A stretch of 64,000 nt of DNA from Chrysomallon squamiferum (Eukaryota > Mollusca > Gastropoda > Neomphalida > Peltospiridae). Shown here piece by piece: positions 38,401 through 50,801 of this stretch. Location of the stretch: the NCBI GenBank assembly GCA_012295275.1, contig CM022676.1, positions 9,694,586 to 9,758,585 of the forward strand. Direction: 5' to 3'. Position 1 is the stretch's first letter, and each line of letters starts with the position of its first letter. The notes beneath the pieces are model-generated. The model was not told the origin of the DNA. It saw only the letters and a program-made list of their open reading frames with translations, and searched no databases. The position numbers were made by a program, and so were the translations under genes.

Positions 38401-41400
38401 TTCTATATCAGTTGTTTTATATCATCCACAAATACACACATATTTAAAATATTCTGATGAAAAGTTGAGCAGGAGTTTAAAAATTGAAATAAATTATTAT
38501 TCATAAATATAATAACAAAGTATTTATACTGACAGCTAGTCTTATTTATGTTAAATGTGTTTGAAATATAATACTCAGATTTAGATCAAAATTGTACTTC
38601 CTGAGGTTATTAATTTATGTAAAACATGGTTTCAGAATTTTTTTAATTAATTTTTTTATATGTAATACCCTGTTTTAAAATATGTCAAAAAAGTTGTATT
38701 AATAGAGTTTCATTTTTATTTAAACTTTTGTTTTGAAAATAATAAAATTTAAATACATCAAGGTTCAGTTTTGACATTATTTGAAACTTTGTAACAAAAT
38801 GTTATACTTTTAGATAAAAAAAATTAATGTTTCATGAATTAATAAAATAATAATAAATATAAAGAAATGTTTATAAATTTTCTGATAGTAAAAATAAAAA
38901 TAATATAAAAAAAGTGGTGATTATTTAAAATATTTAAAATGTTTTAAAGTTAAGATTTCATGATATAAAGGTTTAAAAATACTTTTAAATTAGTTAAAAT
39001 AATAACAATAATAATAATAATAATAAAAAATGTATGAGAAATTATTTTAAATGTTTACTGAATGGTATCTTCATCATATCCACATTGTCATTTTGATTTC
39101 TTTTAAAACTCATTTTTATTTTCCATTTTTCTCCACTCATCCTACTCCATAATATGTAGCCTTGATATCTGGGGTTTATTTTTAATTTTAATGTTATTAT
39201 TCTTTAATTAAACCTGCAAATAATCCATTATCATTTACATAAAAAAAATTCAATTACTCTTGATAATTTTGTCAGACATAGATACATCAAAGTAGAGTTT
39301 CCCACCACAACAACAACTTCAGCACACAGTGTGACTGTAACTGCGTGCGACGTTGTAACAGATGGTGTTTTGTACATGCATATCTGTCCATTTTATCAAA
39401 TAGAGTAATAGGTTTTGAGACTTTACGCTTCGATAAATTCAGAATATTGAACTAAAATGGTTGGCACATTGAAAGTAGTTTCTGTCATTTAAATAATGCG
39501 AAAATAAATTTTAAAACGAATCTTTTATTTATTTATTTATTTATTTATTATTGTTTTTTAATTTGTAATTTAAATATAAAACAAATCTCATAATGAAAAA
39601 GCTGAATTTCTCTTAAGTAGAAAGCCTGATGATTTTAATATTATTAAATTTTTTAATTTTATTATTTTATAATCTTTATTTATTTATTTTGTTTGTTTTA
39701 AATAAGCAAAATTATTCAGTAGTTAATAGTTTTTAAAAGTTCAAACACTGCCAATACTTCAGTTTTTTTTATTTTTTTATTTTATTAATATTTCATTTTC
39801 TTATTTTTTTTTTTTTTTTTTTTATCTTTCTCTTCTGTTATTTTTTGTTTTTTTTATTTATTTATTATTATGTGGGCTATTTTGTGATGTTTACTAAGGT
39901 GTTTTGAAAATATAGACATGAAAAAAAGAATAAAATGCAGTTGTCTGCTTAAGGAACTCTTCAGTTGAAAAAGTCAGACAGTTAACCTTGTTAGAAAGCT
40001 CTATAAAAATAAAAATTATTTAAGAAGTTTTATTTTAATTTTTTATTTTTTATTTGTTTTTTTTTTATGTTTCATCTCTGAACTACAACAAAATGATATT
40101 AAAGTGAAAAAAAAATATATAAAAAAACACAAAAAACAACCAAGGTTATTTTGAAGGATAAAGTGAAGATGTTTTCAGTAGTGTAAAAATAGATACTAAT
40201 GATTTTGTTCCTTTATAACACTGAAATAAAAATGTCTGACATTTTCTAGGTTGTAAGAGAATTGGTATTTTGATAAATAAGATTAATTTACTTCATTTTG
40301 TTAAAAGCTATTATTAATGTATGGTTGGCTTTAGTTCTAAATTACGTTTTGTAATTTTATATATATATATATATACATATATATACTTTCTTTTCTGGGT
40401 TTTTGGGAGGTTTTTTGGTAGCAATAATAATAATAATAATAATGCATTTAAGAAATCTATTTAGAATTACATAGTTTAAGTAGAAAAAAAAAATTGTTGA
40501 ATTTTAAATGATAACGTTCATAGAATTGTTCGAATCAATCATACTAAAAAATATTGATTTAAAAGAAAAGAAAATTAAATAAAAATTAAATTTTGTTACA
40601 CCAGCTAGAAATATAACATAGCTTCATATCAAAGAATTGTGTGAAATGTTTGAACTGTTACATATAGATCTGAAATCCTTTTACCTAGCTGTGATAAGAC
40701 CAATGATTTTGAAGTCCATAAGAAGCAGTTTTAAAATGTATTTAAGTAACTAACTGAAGTCAGTTTTAATATTTAAGAAAACCCATATTGCTGGCACCAG
40801 ATAATTATTAACAGCACTGTAGATGTTTTTAAATATTCAAATAAAATCTTTACTTTAAATATTTTTTTTATATACTTTTTTAAAATTATTATTATATTTA
40901 GTTTTTAAATGTAATAAAGTGGTTAATTATCTTTGACATAATTAAGTGGCAGTCTTAATATTTACCAAACTGTAGGCAGCTGATCATTATTAAAATATAC
41001 TGAGGGGTGATTAAGGAATATTTAAACTTCAATGTGTGATGCTATAAGAACAAAAATGTAATATTAAAATAATTAAAACCACATAGATACATAACAACCA
41101 CTGATTTTTTTTTTTGAATTCTGATGGTTTCAATAAACAATTCATTCATTTTATTACCAAGTTTTATTGTTCCTGTTGAACAAAAATCAATGCACAGTTG
41201 GAAGATTTTGTTTTCCTCTGTAAAATGGGTATATAAAAGAAAATGTCAGTGTTAATCATGATAAAAACTGATGTCCTGACAAATTATATTAACAGCAAAA
41301 TGTTGTTTTATTTTTATTAATAGGACAATTTAATAAGTGATTGATAACCTGTTGTAAAGGACTTACCGTCATGCTTTATTTTTAGCAAAGTTTGGTATTA

Positions 41401-41907
41401 AAAGTTTTTGTTTTTTTCAAATATCTGAGACTCCACCCTCATTCCTAGAACTTGGAAATATATATATCATATTTGCACTTTATTATTTGCAAAGTTTGGC
41501 TGCCAGTGAACAGTTTGAAACATGTATCGTTTGTTTAAGCAAAAACTGTAATTTGCAAGTAAATATGCCATCACGACCAGCTGAAAAATCGGAATAGGAT
41601 CTGAATAAGCTTACAAATGTTCAGCAATAGTTTTTGATTCGTATGTCATTAAATGTGAATATTTCATCTGATTATAGTATTCATAATAATTTAAAATATT
41701 CTGTACATGTGTATTTGCTGCTGTGAATTTTGTATGCGTTCTTGTCACGTCACAACAAGAGTGCCTATTTTTGTAATAAATTTCTCATTATTTATAAAAA
41801 AACAAAAAACAAATGCTTTTTTATATAATTCTTTTTAATAATTTGTTTTCTTCTTTGTACAGGTTCATACATTATTTTTTTTTGCATCATACCTTTATAT
41901 ATAATTT

Positions 41908-41938
<31 letters not shown>

Positions 41939-42260
41939 CGATAGAAAATCATTTTGTAAATATGTTCATGATGAATAAAATACAAAGATTAAAAAGGAAA
42001 AAAAAAATGGATTTTTGTTTTGTTTCAAAAGCTGATATAAAATTTGTTGAGTATTTAATGATGTTGAACTGTCATAAATAATCTTTTATAAACACTTCCA
42101 TGTACTTGAAAAAAACATACTATAGTTTTTTGTGAGTTTTTTTGCTAAATCAATCATAAAAGAGAGAAACAGGAACTTGTTCTACTGATTCTTTGATATT
42201 CTTTACATATGCACTCTGAAAACAGCCTTTACTACTATTACTGTTAACACCATCATTATT

Positions 42261-42298
<38 letters not shown>

Positions 42299-43389
42299 TA
42301 TTATTATTATTATTAAGCTGAATATTTATCGATTTTTATAAAGTTTACCTCGAGTAGAATACTTATTATTCTATTAATCCTCTTTGCTTTGCCCTTTGGG
42401 TTACATCTTACTCAGTAATTTGTTGTTTGCTTTCTAGACAGAAACAAGATGCAGGTTAAAAGCAATCTTGATGTGCATTAATAAAACCATTTCATGGAGT
42501 AATAGAGGTTTTCATAATAAGAATTTATCTTGACTAGAGATAATATAGAATTAATTTTTGCCAAGAACATTTAACCAACAGAATGCTGATAGAATATTAT
42601 AAAAAAAAACCCACTTGAACCTGTTAATTATTTTACGAGTTAAAGTAATGTTTTTCAAAGAAATGTTTGAAAAGTACACCATCAATAGTTTTCTTGTGCT
42701 CTCTCTCTCTCTTAGTGTTTAAAGTTTAAGGTATAAGAGTTGTATGAATACAGAAATTTTTTGAACATTCTCAAGAAGGGATTAACTATCTTTTGCACAG
42801 CTGTGATCAGTTATTGTATCTGGCAATACCAAACAACAGGTTTTATCAAAAAGCATAGTTAAACTAATATTCACAACTCTGTGAGAAGGTGAATATAAAA
42901 AATTACTTGCTGACTATTCATAAGACTGGCCTTTATAAGGTTATGCGCCAGTTGCTAGTTTTCTGTTATACAGTTTATTATCTAATAATACAATAGTGTT
43001 AGACATCTAACAAACATCATTAAATGAATGAGGTGTTTTTAAGAATTCATTCATTTTCATCATCATTATTTTATTAATATTAAAAAAAAAAAAAAAATAA
43101 TAATAATTCTACCTTGTTTTTGGAGGGTGTTTCTTTGGGTTTTTTTTCATTCTTTATATATATATAAACAGCAAGAATAAATGATGTTAAAAAAACAAGG
43201 GATCTTTGTTCTATCCAGTTTCCATCACACTTTAAAACACTCACCAAAACCTTTGATAACCCACCTGTTGTCTATTAGTGGCTGGAACCAGAAGTCGATG
43301 AATGCACTTCAAAATTTAACCAGTAATATGTTTCACCCATATGAATGATTTTTACCTTTTGAGTATGTAAGTGTATGTTAATGTGTTAG

Positions 43390-43390
<1 letters not shown>
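38401..43390. other. AT-rich non-coding DNA
   Basis: Includes (AAT)n at 39001-39026, (TTTA)n at 39525-39548, an AT run near 40359-40385, poly-T at 41910-41938, CAT repeats (42255-42297) and weakly repeated segments. AATAAA hexamers at 41775 and 41973 could serve transcript ends. No coding exon seen on either strand. Confidence 0.55.

Positions 43391-43441
<51 letters not shown>
43391..43441. repeat. (GT)n microsatellite
   Basis: About 25 GT units. Confidence 0.97.
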
Positions 43442-44511
43442 TGTTGCTTATAATTGGCCACATAATTGCACACATCAACACAAAACATATATATGTCTAG
43501 ACTATTACAAAGTCTGTCATAAGCAATATTTCAATCTAGCCTTTGTTTGGTAACTCTACAGTTTCTTCTAAAAACATTCTTACAGTGCAAATAAACATGG
43601 GATTTAAAACGCTTTCCAGTCAATAACTGAAGAAATCCTAAAATAGATTTCATATGTAACGTAAATTATCTTCAAGAGTTTCAAGATTATGCTATTCTGC
43701 ATCTACATATCAATTATATGTGGGTTTGAGTGGGTGCATAAAGAATGTAAAAATGTAATGTGACATGATTAAAAATGAATCAATTTGTAATAATCGATAA
43801 AAATTTCAAAACGTACTTTAAATGTCAAATATATATATATATATATTTCAAATTACATATATTATAAAAGAAAACAAGATGAACAAAAAAGAAAAAACAA
43901 AAATAATAACGATAATAGATGAAATTAGAAGGCAGAAGAACCAGCAACCGAAGCAACAACAACAACAACGACAACAGTAATAAAAATCCATAATAATATT
44001 TATGATTCTTTGATCCATATTTTTTTTTTTTTTTTTACTGTATTTAATAATTAATTGATTAAGTATAAAACGAAAGAAAATTTACAAGCAGACGATACGT
44101 GACATCACGTCCTTTGAAGCTATTTTTAGCGTTGCGACCTTGAACCAATTGACTAGAACTCTAGAAGACAATACACGTACGTTTTGTTACGACTTTCTCC
44201 GAATGATGGGGATTGTCTGGGTGACACCAAATAATTACAAATAATTACGAAGAGCCATTGGCACAAAATGTCTTGCTCAAACACTTAACTCAAAAACAGG
44301 CCCTTAACGAGCCGTGTAGGTAGATTTTTAAAGTGCAAATGGGTGCAGCACATCAGGTTAAAATCCAATTAAATAGAGAGTTGTTAGTCTCACAAAATTG
44401 TTACTTTTGTATTCCGTTTATTTATTTTATTGTTTGTTTGTTTGTTTCTTTATTTTTGTAACTGCATATATATACACATACATACATACATATGCATAAT
44501 ACACACAGATA

Positions 44512-44840
44512 CCGGACCAATTATCTGGACTCCGTGGGGGCCTAAGGCATTCCGGATTTCTGGATCTTTTCCGATTTTCTGGTACCAAGGCATCTAAATA
44601 CGTAAATAATTAGGCATAAACATTTTAAAATTAAAAACATAAAGAAAATTGACGATACACAACTGTGGCGACTCGACACGTAAACAATGCGGCGAGTGAA
44701 TGAACGCCACGCGGCTTGAAAGAGTAGTTCCGGTCTGGTGAGGACAACACCCGCGCGCGCGAACTATGAAAATAGCGTCGGCAAAAACCTTCAGGTTTTC
44801 TGGTCTTTCCGGATTTCAAGACGTCGGATAATTGGTCCAG
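44512..44840. mobile_element. 329-bp MITE with TA target duplication, pogo/Tigger-like
   Basis: The left end CCGGACCAATTATCTGGAC (44512) and the reverse complement of the right end CTGGACCAATTATCCGAC form terminal inverted repeats. One mismatch occurs in the first 14 bases. TA dinucleotides flank both sides (44510-44511 and 44841-44842), as expected for Tc1/mariner/pogo elements. Subterminal copies of TTCCGGATTTCTGG / TTTCCGGATTTC also appear on both sides. There is no transposase coding. GC and CpG content stand out from the flanks, suggesting relatively recent insertion. Assignment to pogo/Tigger rather than another TA-duplicating family is inference. Confidence 0.75.
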
Positions 44841-45573
44841 TACCTGTATATATATATATATATATATAAAGCAACTTTCGCCATTTCGTATTGTCTCGAT
44901 TTTACTAGTTTCAGATGAAATTCATTCAAAATAGTATGTATTTTATACAAAACGAATAAAAACAATATTCTGAATTTTATAATAATATAAATTTTAAATA
45001 TAGCAAAAAAAAAAAAAAAAAAAATCATACGGAAATTCAGTCAAAAATTGATCATACAAAAACGGTATAAACTCGCCAATTCAAGTCTGCCCTATCAAAT
45101 ATTTTATTTCATTTCAAACTTATCTTTATTATAACTGCATACGTTATATATATATATATATATATATATATTTAATGCATTTTATATCTACAGAAACTAC
45201 ATTCCAAAAACAAGCAAACATCTTAAACTTCGACATAATAAATCTTTCTCCTGCTATAAGGAATGATACGTGTTCATATTTTTATACGTGGTAAATTTGC
45301 TATTATTTATGCAGCGCTGACAGTTTGGCGGCAAAGCCACTGATCTGTTTTAGCTGGGAAAATAAAAGATGTATGATGAGACAGTTATGTCATTACTTCG
45401 AAATTTTATTGTCTCATCTTGAACTATATTTTTAACGTAATGACTTGACATGAGTAAAGTTCTTTTCATTCTTTTTTTTTTTTTTTTTTTTTTTAATTTT
45501 AACATAATGTCAAAAGATATACCATAAAGATAAAAAAAATAACAGGACAAAAATAGCAGACGATTTGTATTAC

Positions 45574-45576
<3 letters not shown>

Positions 45577-45658
<82 letters not shown>
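45577..45658. repeat. (GA)n microsatellite
   Basis: Uninterrupted GA array of about 40 units. Confidence 0.98.
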
Positions 45659-45661
<3 letters not shown>

Positions 45662-45934
45662 CACCATATATAAGTGGGTTTTATATATATATATAGTTAT
45701 GGGCAATATAATTTTAATGTATTTTTTTATTTCTATTCTGTTTTTCTCTCTGCCAACAGTTCGTAGAGCGCAGATATAAAATATAAAATTACGTAACAGT
45801 CGATAAAAAAAAACTTTGATTATAATTTATGGCGCAAAATGTTTTGACCACTGCATTTCTCATTCTTGTTTAATTATTAAGAATGTTGTGTTACCGTAAA
45901 AAGCGTATTGCAGTTTTATAAACATTGCTATTCT

Positions 45935-45947
45935 CCGCTAGATGTCA
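45935..45947 (+). promoter_or_regulatory. CTCF-like site
   Basis: CCGCTAGATGTCA resembles the core CTCF motif class CCASTAGRKGGCA, with two differences. It lies in the CpG-richer stretch between Vangl and the second gene. A single motif match is weak evidence. Confidence 0.2.
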
Positions 45948-46937
45948 CCCCTGTAAAGCATTCATTCTTGACGTAATTACAGTGACAGTTGAATGTGTGT
46001 GTGTGTGTGTGTTTTGCGTGTGTGTTTGTTGTGAGTGCGCGCACGTTTTCGCGTATTAATGGTTGTATAGATGGATGAATAAATGAAAGTACACGTGTGG
46101 ATTTCTGTTTAAATTACAATGTATACGCGTCAACCAAAATCTGGAAGAAATAAGAAATACACGTGTTACAGATTCTGATTCGTCGCCGAAGTTACTTAGA
46201 TCGTAATATTAGAAACCTTATGTCCACATTTTTTTTTTTTTTTTTTTTTAGAGACTGTTTAAATGCCAAATTTAATTTCTGATCAAGTAATATAAATAGC
46301 TTTTCCCCAAATACCACAGTGGTGACTTATCCATAATAATTAATATCCGCCGAATACCTACAAAATCAGTTTTAATGTACTTACCGAGACAATCCTATGT
46401 AGTTAATCCTATAAAATTAATAATCCAATTCACCTTAGTACTGTTATCAAGCGAAAGCGACACACAATAATTTCAATTGTTGACGTCATAATTAACATGC
46501 TAAGTAAAGCAGACGTCAAGGAAACCTCAAATGTCAAAAAGCGTGCTATTAATAGCGTTTTAAATTAAAACATTATAATGGTTTCTTAGCTTGAACTATC
46601 CATATCAATACTTTGCAAACATGTTTTTTGTTTTAATTTTACTATAATACTGTTTGACTGAAGTGAATATATTTTACATGATGAATAAAAATGTAAGTAA
46701 ATTTGTTTTGGGATCTGGGAAAGATAATCGTTAATCATCTTTATTGTGCTTTGAGTTGCGAGACAAAATCCGAGTTACGAGCGAGCTTCAGATATGCCGC
46801 AACGAACAACATAATATCCGGCCAGCATCCCGCGTCTCACTCGTTTACTTCTTGTGGTTACCTCGCCGCGGAAGCATCTCTGAAATGTTGTTTTCGCGTT
46901 TTGTGCAGTATTTTGCCAAATTTCTTTTTTCTCGCCA

Positions 46938-47170
46938 AAGATCCTAAGAAAGTGAATGGAAAGGACAGTGCTGAGAAGAAGAAGCGGATGATGTTCATTG
47001 AATTAAAGCTTGAATTCATAGAAAAACATGCGAGGTGTGCACGTAGTCGACTTGACTAGGCAGTACAAGCGTAGTACTTCTACGATATGTACCATACTGA
47101 AGCTGAAGGAATCGATAAAGGCTGTAACTCCAGCCAAAAGCGTTAAAATAATGTGTCTGATCTCCAAGAT
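46938..47170 (+). pseudogene. Broken pogo/Tigger-family transposase N-terminal fragment
   Basis: The frame from about 46940 reads DPKKVNGKDSAEKKKRMM and IELKLEFIEKHA. It then continues in another frame as RGVHVVDLTRQYKRSTSTIC followed by TILKLKESIKAVTPAKSVKI. Together these resemble the CENP-B/Tigger N-terminal helix-turn-helix DNA-binding region of pogo-type transposases. The frame changes near 47030; in the first frame translation stops at 47056-47058. The usual start codon position holds AAA instead of ATG, and the following DNA (47170 on) is AT-rich with no DDE catalytic domain. It is a dead 5' fragment. The 93- and 118-codon open frames across it are remnants, not a host gene. Confidence 0.6.
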
Positions 47171-47336
47171 AAATACACTTTACAAAACCAATTTATTTCT
47201 TTTGTTTTTATACAATATTTGTCATTTATAAATATTTTTTTTCTTATTGCTACTTTTGATTTCTTATCTATGTTTTTAAATTATTTATTTATTAATTTGT
47301 GCGCTATTTGTACTTCTCTCCCTATTAATTTTCTTC

Positions 47337-47337
<1 letters not shown>

Positions 47338-47390
<53 letters not shown>

Positions 47391-47391
47391 T
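47338..47391. repeat. (AAT)n microsatellite
   Basis: About 18 AAT units. Confidence 0.97.
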
Positions 47392-47404
47392 TTTTTACTT
47401 TCGA

Positions 47405-48525
47405 TAGTCCAAATTGAAGAGGTAATCTATTATAATTATAAATTATAAGAGACAATTTTTACTTTTTCATAGTCCAAATTGAAGAGGTAATCTAACTAAT
47501 ATAAATAATAAGAGATAATTATTAGATATTAATAGATGCATAAGTGTCATTTTCTTGTTGCCAGGGAGATCTGGTCCAATTAAATTTTTTTTATTAATTA
47601 AAATTAATTAATTAATTAATTTATTTATTTATTTATTTGTAACGGGGTTAACAACATACGACAACGCATTAATCCAGTTTTGTGTCTAATGTTATGTCTG
47701 GAAGCAGTATATCTAAGTACTGTTATTCGTTTGTCCACAGGTTTAACCACTGTGCTAATTGGCATGTTACGCTTTCTTTCGATTATCGTCTGCATCAAGG
47801 CCGCAATCGTCTGCCACCTACAGAATTTTGATCTGCATCCGTCGTTTGGCGCCAACCCAGTTTTCATCTTCCGATTGACTGGTCCCAAGACCAGTCTTGT
47901 CCTACGCTTGCTACGTAATCAGTCCAATTACATCAGAGCGGAATGTATTTCGAAATAAAAAGCCCAAATTGCTGAGGCTGGATAACTAATATATACATGT
48001 GATCATGAAAGAGTCAGTTATGTTGCGATACAAAACGTCTTTAATACCGAGGTTAGATAACCAGTATAATTATAACGGCTAATTGTCCTGCGAAATAAAA
48101 TTGTCAAAATTACAGACATTAAAGTAACTAACATAATTATAAAAAAATAAGCATAATTCCAAATAAACAGTCCAAATTATAGAATTAGTTAACTAATATA
48201 ATTATAAGACTTGATTATACAGCGAAATTTAACCTAAATTGCAGATAACAAACATAAATTATATAAGTTAATTATATTGCGATACGCATAGTCCAAATTG
48301 AAGAGGTAATCTAACTAATATAATTATAAGAGATAATTATTCAGCAATATTAAACTCTAAATTACAGACGTTAGCTAACAAACACATAATTATAACAATT
48401 AATTATACTGCGAAATAAAAGATCCAAATTACAGAGACTAGCTAATAAGGCAATTAATGCGAAATAAAATGACTAATGTTAGCTAATGTAATAATAAAAC
48501 TGTTAATTACATTCCGAAATACCGT
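47405..48525. repeat. Interrupted tandem array, about 60-bp unit
   Basis: Units resemble TAGTCCAAATTGAAGAGGTA then ATCTAACTAATATAATTATA, AGAGATAATTATTCAGCGAA. Clear copies start near 47406, 47470, 47960, 48060, 48165, 48290 and 48425, with more diverged ones between. The copies at 47468 and 48289 are almost identical although about 820 bases apart. A unique segment (about 47525-47945) interrupts the array. Confidence 0.75.
47525..47945. other. Unique segment inserted in the 60-bp array
   Basis: It splits the array and is CpG-bearing, with open frames on both strands (plus 47680-47958, minus 47625-47888) that match nothing recognised. On the minus strand, TTAGCACAGTGGTTAAAC (about 47740-47757) resembles a tRNA/SINE box A, but no box B follows at the right spacing. 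A small inverted repeat (GACTGGTC / GACCAGTC) lies at 47877-47896. Probably an unclassified insertion. Confidence 0.3.
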
Positions 48526-48639
48526 GCATGACCGTAACTGGACTCTTTTGAAATCAGGCAAAAACTAAACACTTAGCGTGCGGAGCGGAGCAGGGTAAAA
48601 AGATTTGGCCGTGGGGTCTTTGAGCCGCTTAAGACACCC

Positions 48640-48724
48640 AGAAACTTGAAAAAAAAAAAAAAAAAAAAAAAAAAATAATAAATTTTGTAAATATCATCAA
48701 CAAATAAATAAACAAACAAACAAA

Positions 48725-48755
<31 letters not shown>

Positions 48756-48860
48756 CAGGAGCAATAGTAACAATAATAAAAAACACACTGTAGTTTCAAC
48801 GTTCGTCTTCACTGCTATATGATTACCATCATCATCATCATCATTATTGCTGTTGTTGTT
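48640..48860. repeat. Simple repeats (poly-A, AAAT/AAAC, CAT)
   Basis: Poly-A at 48649-48674, (AAAT/AAAC)n at 48700-48755 and CAT repeats at 48827-48845 followed by GTT units. Confidence 0.9.
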
Positions 48861-50003
48861 GTTGTTGTTTTGATTTTAAGAATTATACTGCATTTCGTTT
48901 TTTGTTTTTTTCCATGCGTCTGTCTGTCCACCTGTCGAAATTCAAACATGATGTGTCTCAGCAGCACAGAGTTTGTTGTTCTGGGATCGTTCCTCCGCAG
49001 TATACGCATTAAGCTATTTCTCATTCGAGACAAAAATTGCCTCGTTTATCAAGACACGTGATATCTGTTTAGATATTACGTATATGGGAAGGTGTTTTAT
49101 AAAAAGGAAGTTCTTGCTACTTATTAGCTAAGAACAGACGTGCGCGGTTCCTCTCTTATCGGTTAGTTATCTAGCAAGTGTATTACGATAATATTAACTA
49201 ATTATCTGAAAATGTGTCGAGTGCATCGTTAATTGACCTTTTTAGCTCTGTTCTTTCTACCGTTTGTCCGCCATTTGTTCCTTCCTTTCTTTTTTTTCTT
49301 TCGTCTTTCTTTTTTTTAATTTTTATTCTTCTTATGCTATTTATAATATTATAATATAAAATTATTAGGTTTGTTGTTGTTGTTATTATTATTATTAAAT
49401 AATTAATTAATAAAGGAAGTAGTTCTACCGCAGCTTGCCTTATTATTTTTAAAATTGATGATACTGATTATTTATTCAAAAACGTACTCATTTAAATGAA
49501 TGCTTAACAATATCTAACATATCTGTATCATGTTGTAAAATTCAGAAGAAATACCTCTGATAATAAAAAAAAGTTCTCAATCAAAACAACGTGCAGTTTC
49601 TTCCTGTGCATTTTAAAAAATTCACTTGTAACGAAATTAATTCATCTTACTATTATTATCTACAAATAGTGCAGTGGTTTGCCCTTATTTACTTTACGTG
49701 GTAAATAATTAATTAATCTTTTGTACCATTATATCCAAGAAATATGACCTATTTTTTAGACAGTTTACGGTAACAGGTACCAGAATTAACTGTAGCGCTG
49801 TCATTCGATAATTGCGGTGGGAATTTGCGAATCACTTTGTGAAAGTCAGTGGTCTTGTAAATGGAGAAATGTGTAAGAGTGGACTATTTCTGATATATCT
49901 ATGTATTTCTACTTTTTTCCCCATCGTTTTAAAAAGATGACAGTCACAGTAGTGTTGTGAAGTGATCGAAAAAAATATTGACGTGTGAAGATTCGTTTTC
50001 GTG

Positions 50004-50018
50004 ATGGCCGACAAAACG
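50004..50018 (+). CDS. Inferred first coding exon of an unrecognised gene
   Basis: ATG at 50004 has G at -3 and G at +4 and is preceded by an in-frame TGA at 49986. It encodes MADKT, then meets a strong donor ACG/GTGAGT at 50018/50019, phase 0. The 5' UTR would lie in the CpG-bearing stretch before it; a TATAAAAA at 49098-49105 is far upstream and cannot be tied to this start. Compatible phase-0 exons follow at 56876, 61777 and possibly 63989. Only five codons are seen here, so the call rests on signal quality and phase agreement, not on homology. Confidence 0.45.
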
Positions 50019-50480
50019 GTGAGTGTTTACAGTTGTTGAAAAGCGTAACTAGATCAGAGAACCTTCAACTTCACTCCCGTCATTATTATTATTATTATTA
50101 TTTATTTGTTTAATTATTACTTTTTAACCCATCTGTAACTTTTTTCGTGTGTGCTGTATTTTTTATACAACCCCAATTAGACGCAGTGGACTAAGTTTGA
50201 CTTGGTTTAATAAATCATTCAGTGAAAAAGGATAAAGAAAATGTTCGTTGCTCTCTCGGACGGTGAAGTGAAGATTTACGAGTTGTTGATTCTGTAACTT
50301 GTAGTTATAGTAATAAAAAACTGTATTTGTAACGTGTATCTTACAGTAATAAAATATCAGTTAAAATGTCCGTTAAATCATATTATGTTTCAATCCTCAT
50401 ACCATACACATAATTATATAATACAGACAATTAATAGAAAATATGAAATGGCATAATAATAATAATTGTATACCATAGAT

Positions 50481-50793
50481 CATAGGTTTTCAACCTGGGG
50501 GTCATGACCCCCAGAGGAGTCGCCAGTCTTTTTTCTGGGGGTCGCGAGATCGTTCTTGAGCGAGGGTATGTTTTAGCTTTTTTTCAACTTGACTTGGAAG
50601 GAGGAATAAATAAAAACGTGTAGACAGGTTTGGGACCCATCAAAGTGAATATATAGATTCCTTTTGTACTGTCTTTGATTGATGAAAATATGGTAACCCT
50701 AGATATTATTGAATACATTTTTTTAAAGTGGGTCATTGGTCATATTGAGTTGCTCATAAGGGGTTTCAGTCCACAAAAAGTTGAACACCAGTA
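50481..50793. mobile_element. 313-bp non-autonomous hAT element with 8-bp target duplication
   Basis: Both sides carry the identical 8-mer CCATAGAT (50473-50480 and 50794-50801). The left end CATAGGTTTTCAACCTGGGG and the reverse complement of the right end TACTGGTGTTCAACTTTT match the GGTTTTCAACC-type ends common in hAT MITEs. A perfect short palindrome GGGGGTCATGACCCCC sits at 50498-50513. No transposase is encoded. A hAT assignment follows from the 8-bp duplication and end sequence. Confidence 0.8.
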
Positions 50794-50801
50794 CCATAGA
50801 T

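Noticed and set aside
44631-44819. 62-codon minus-strand open frame
   Set aside because: It lies entirely inside the 329-bp MITE and has no transposase features.
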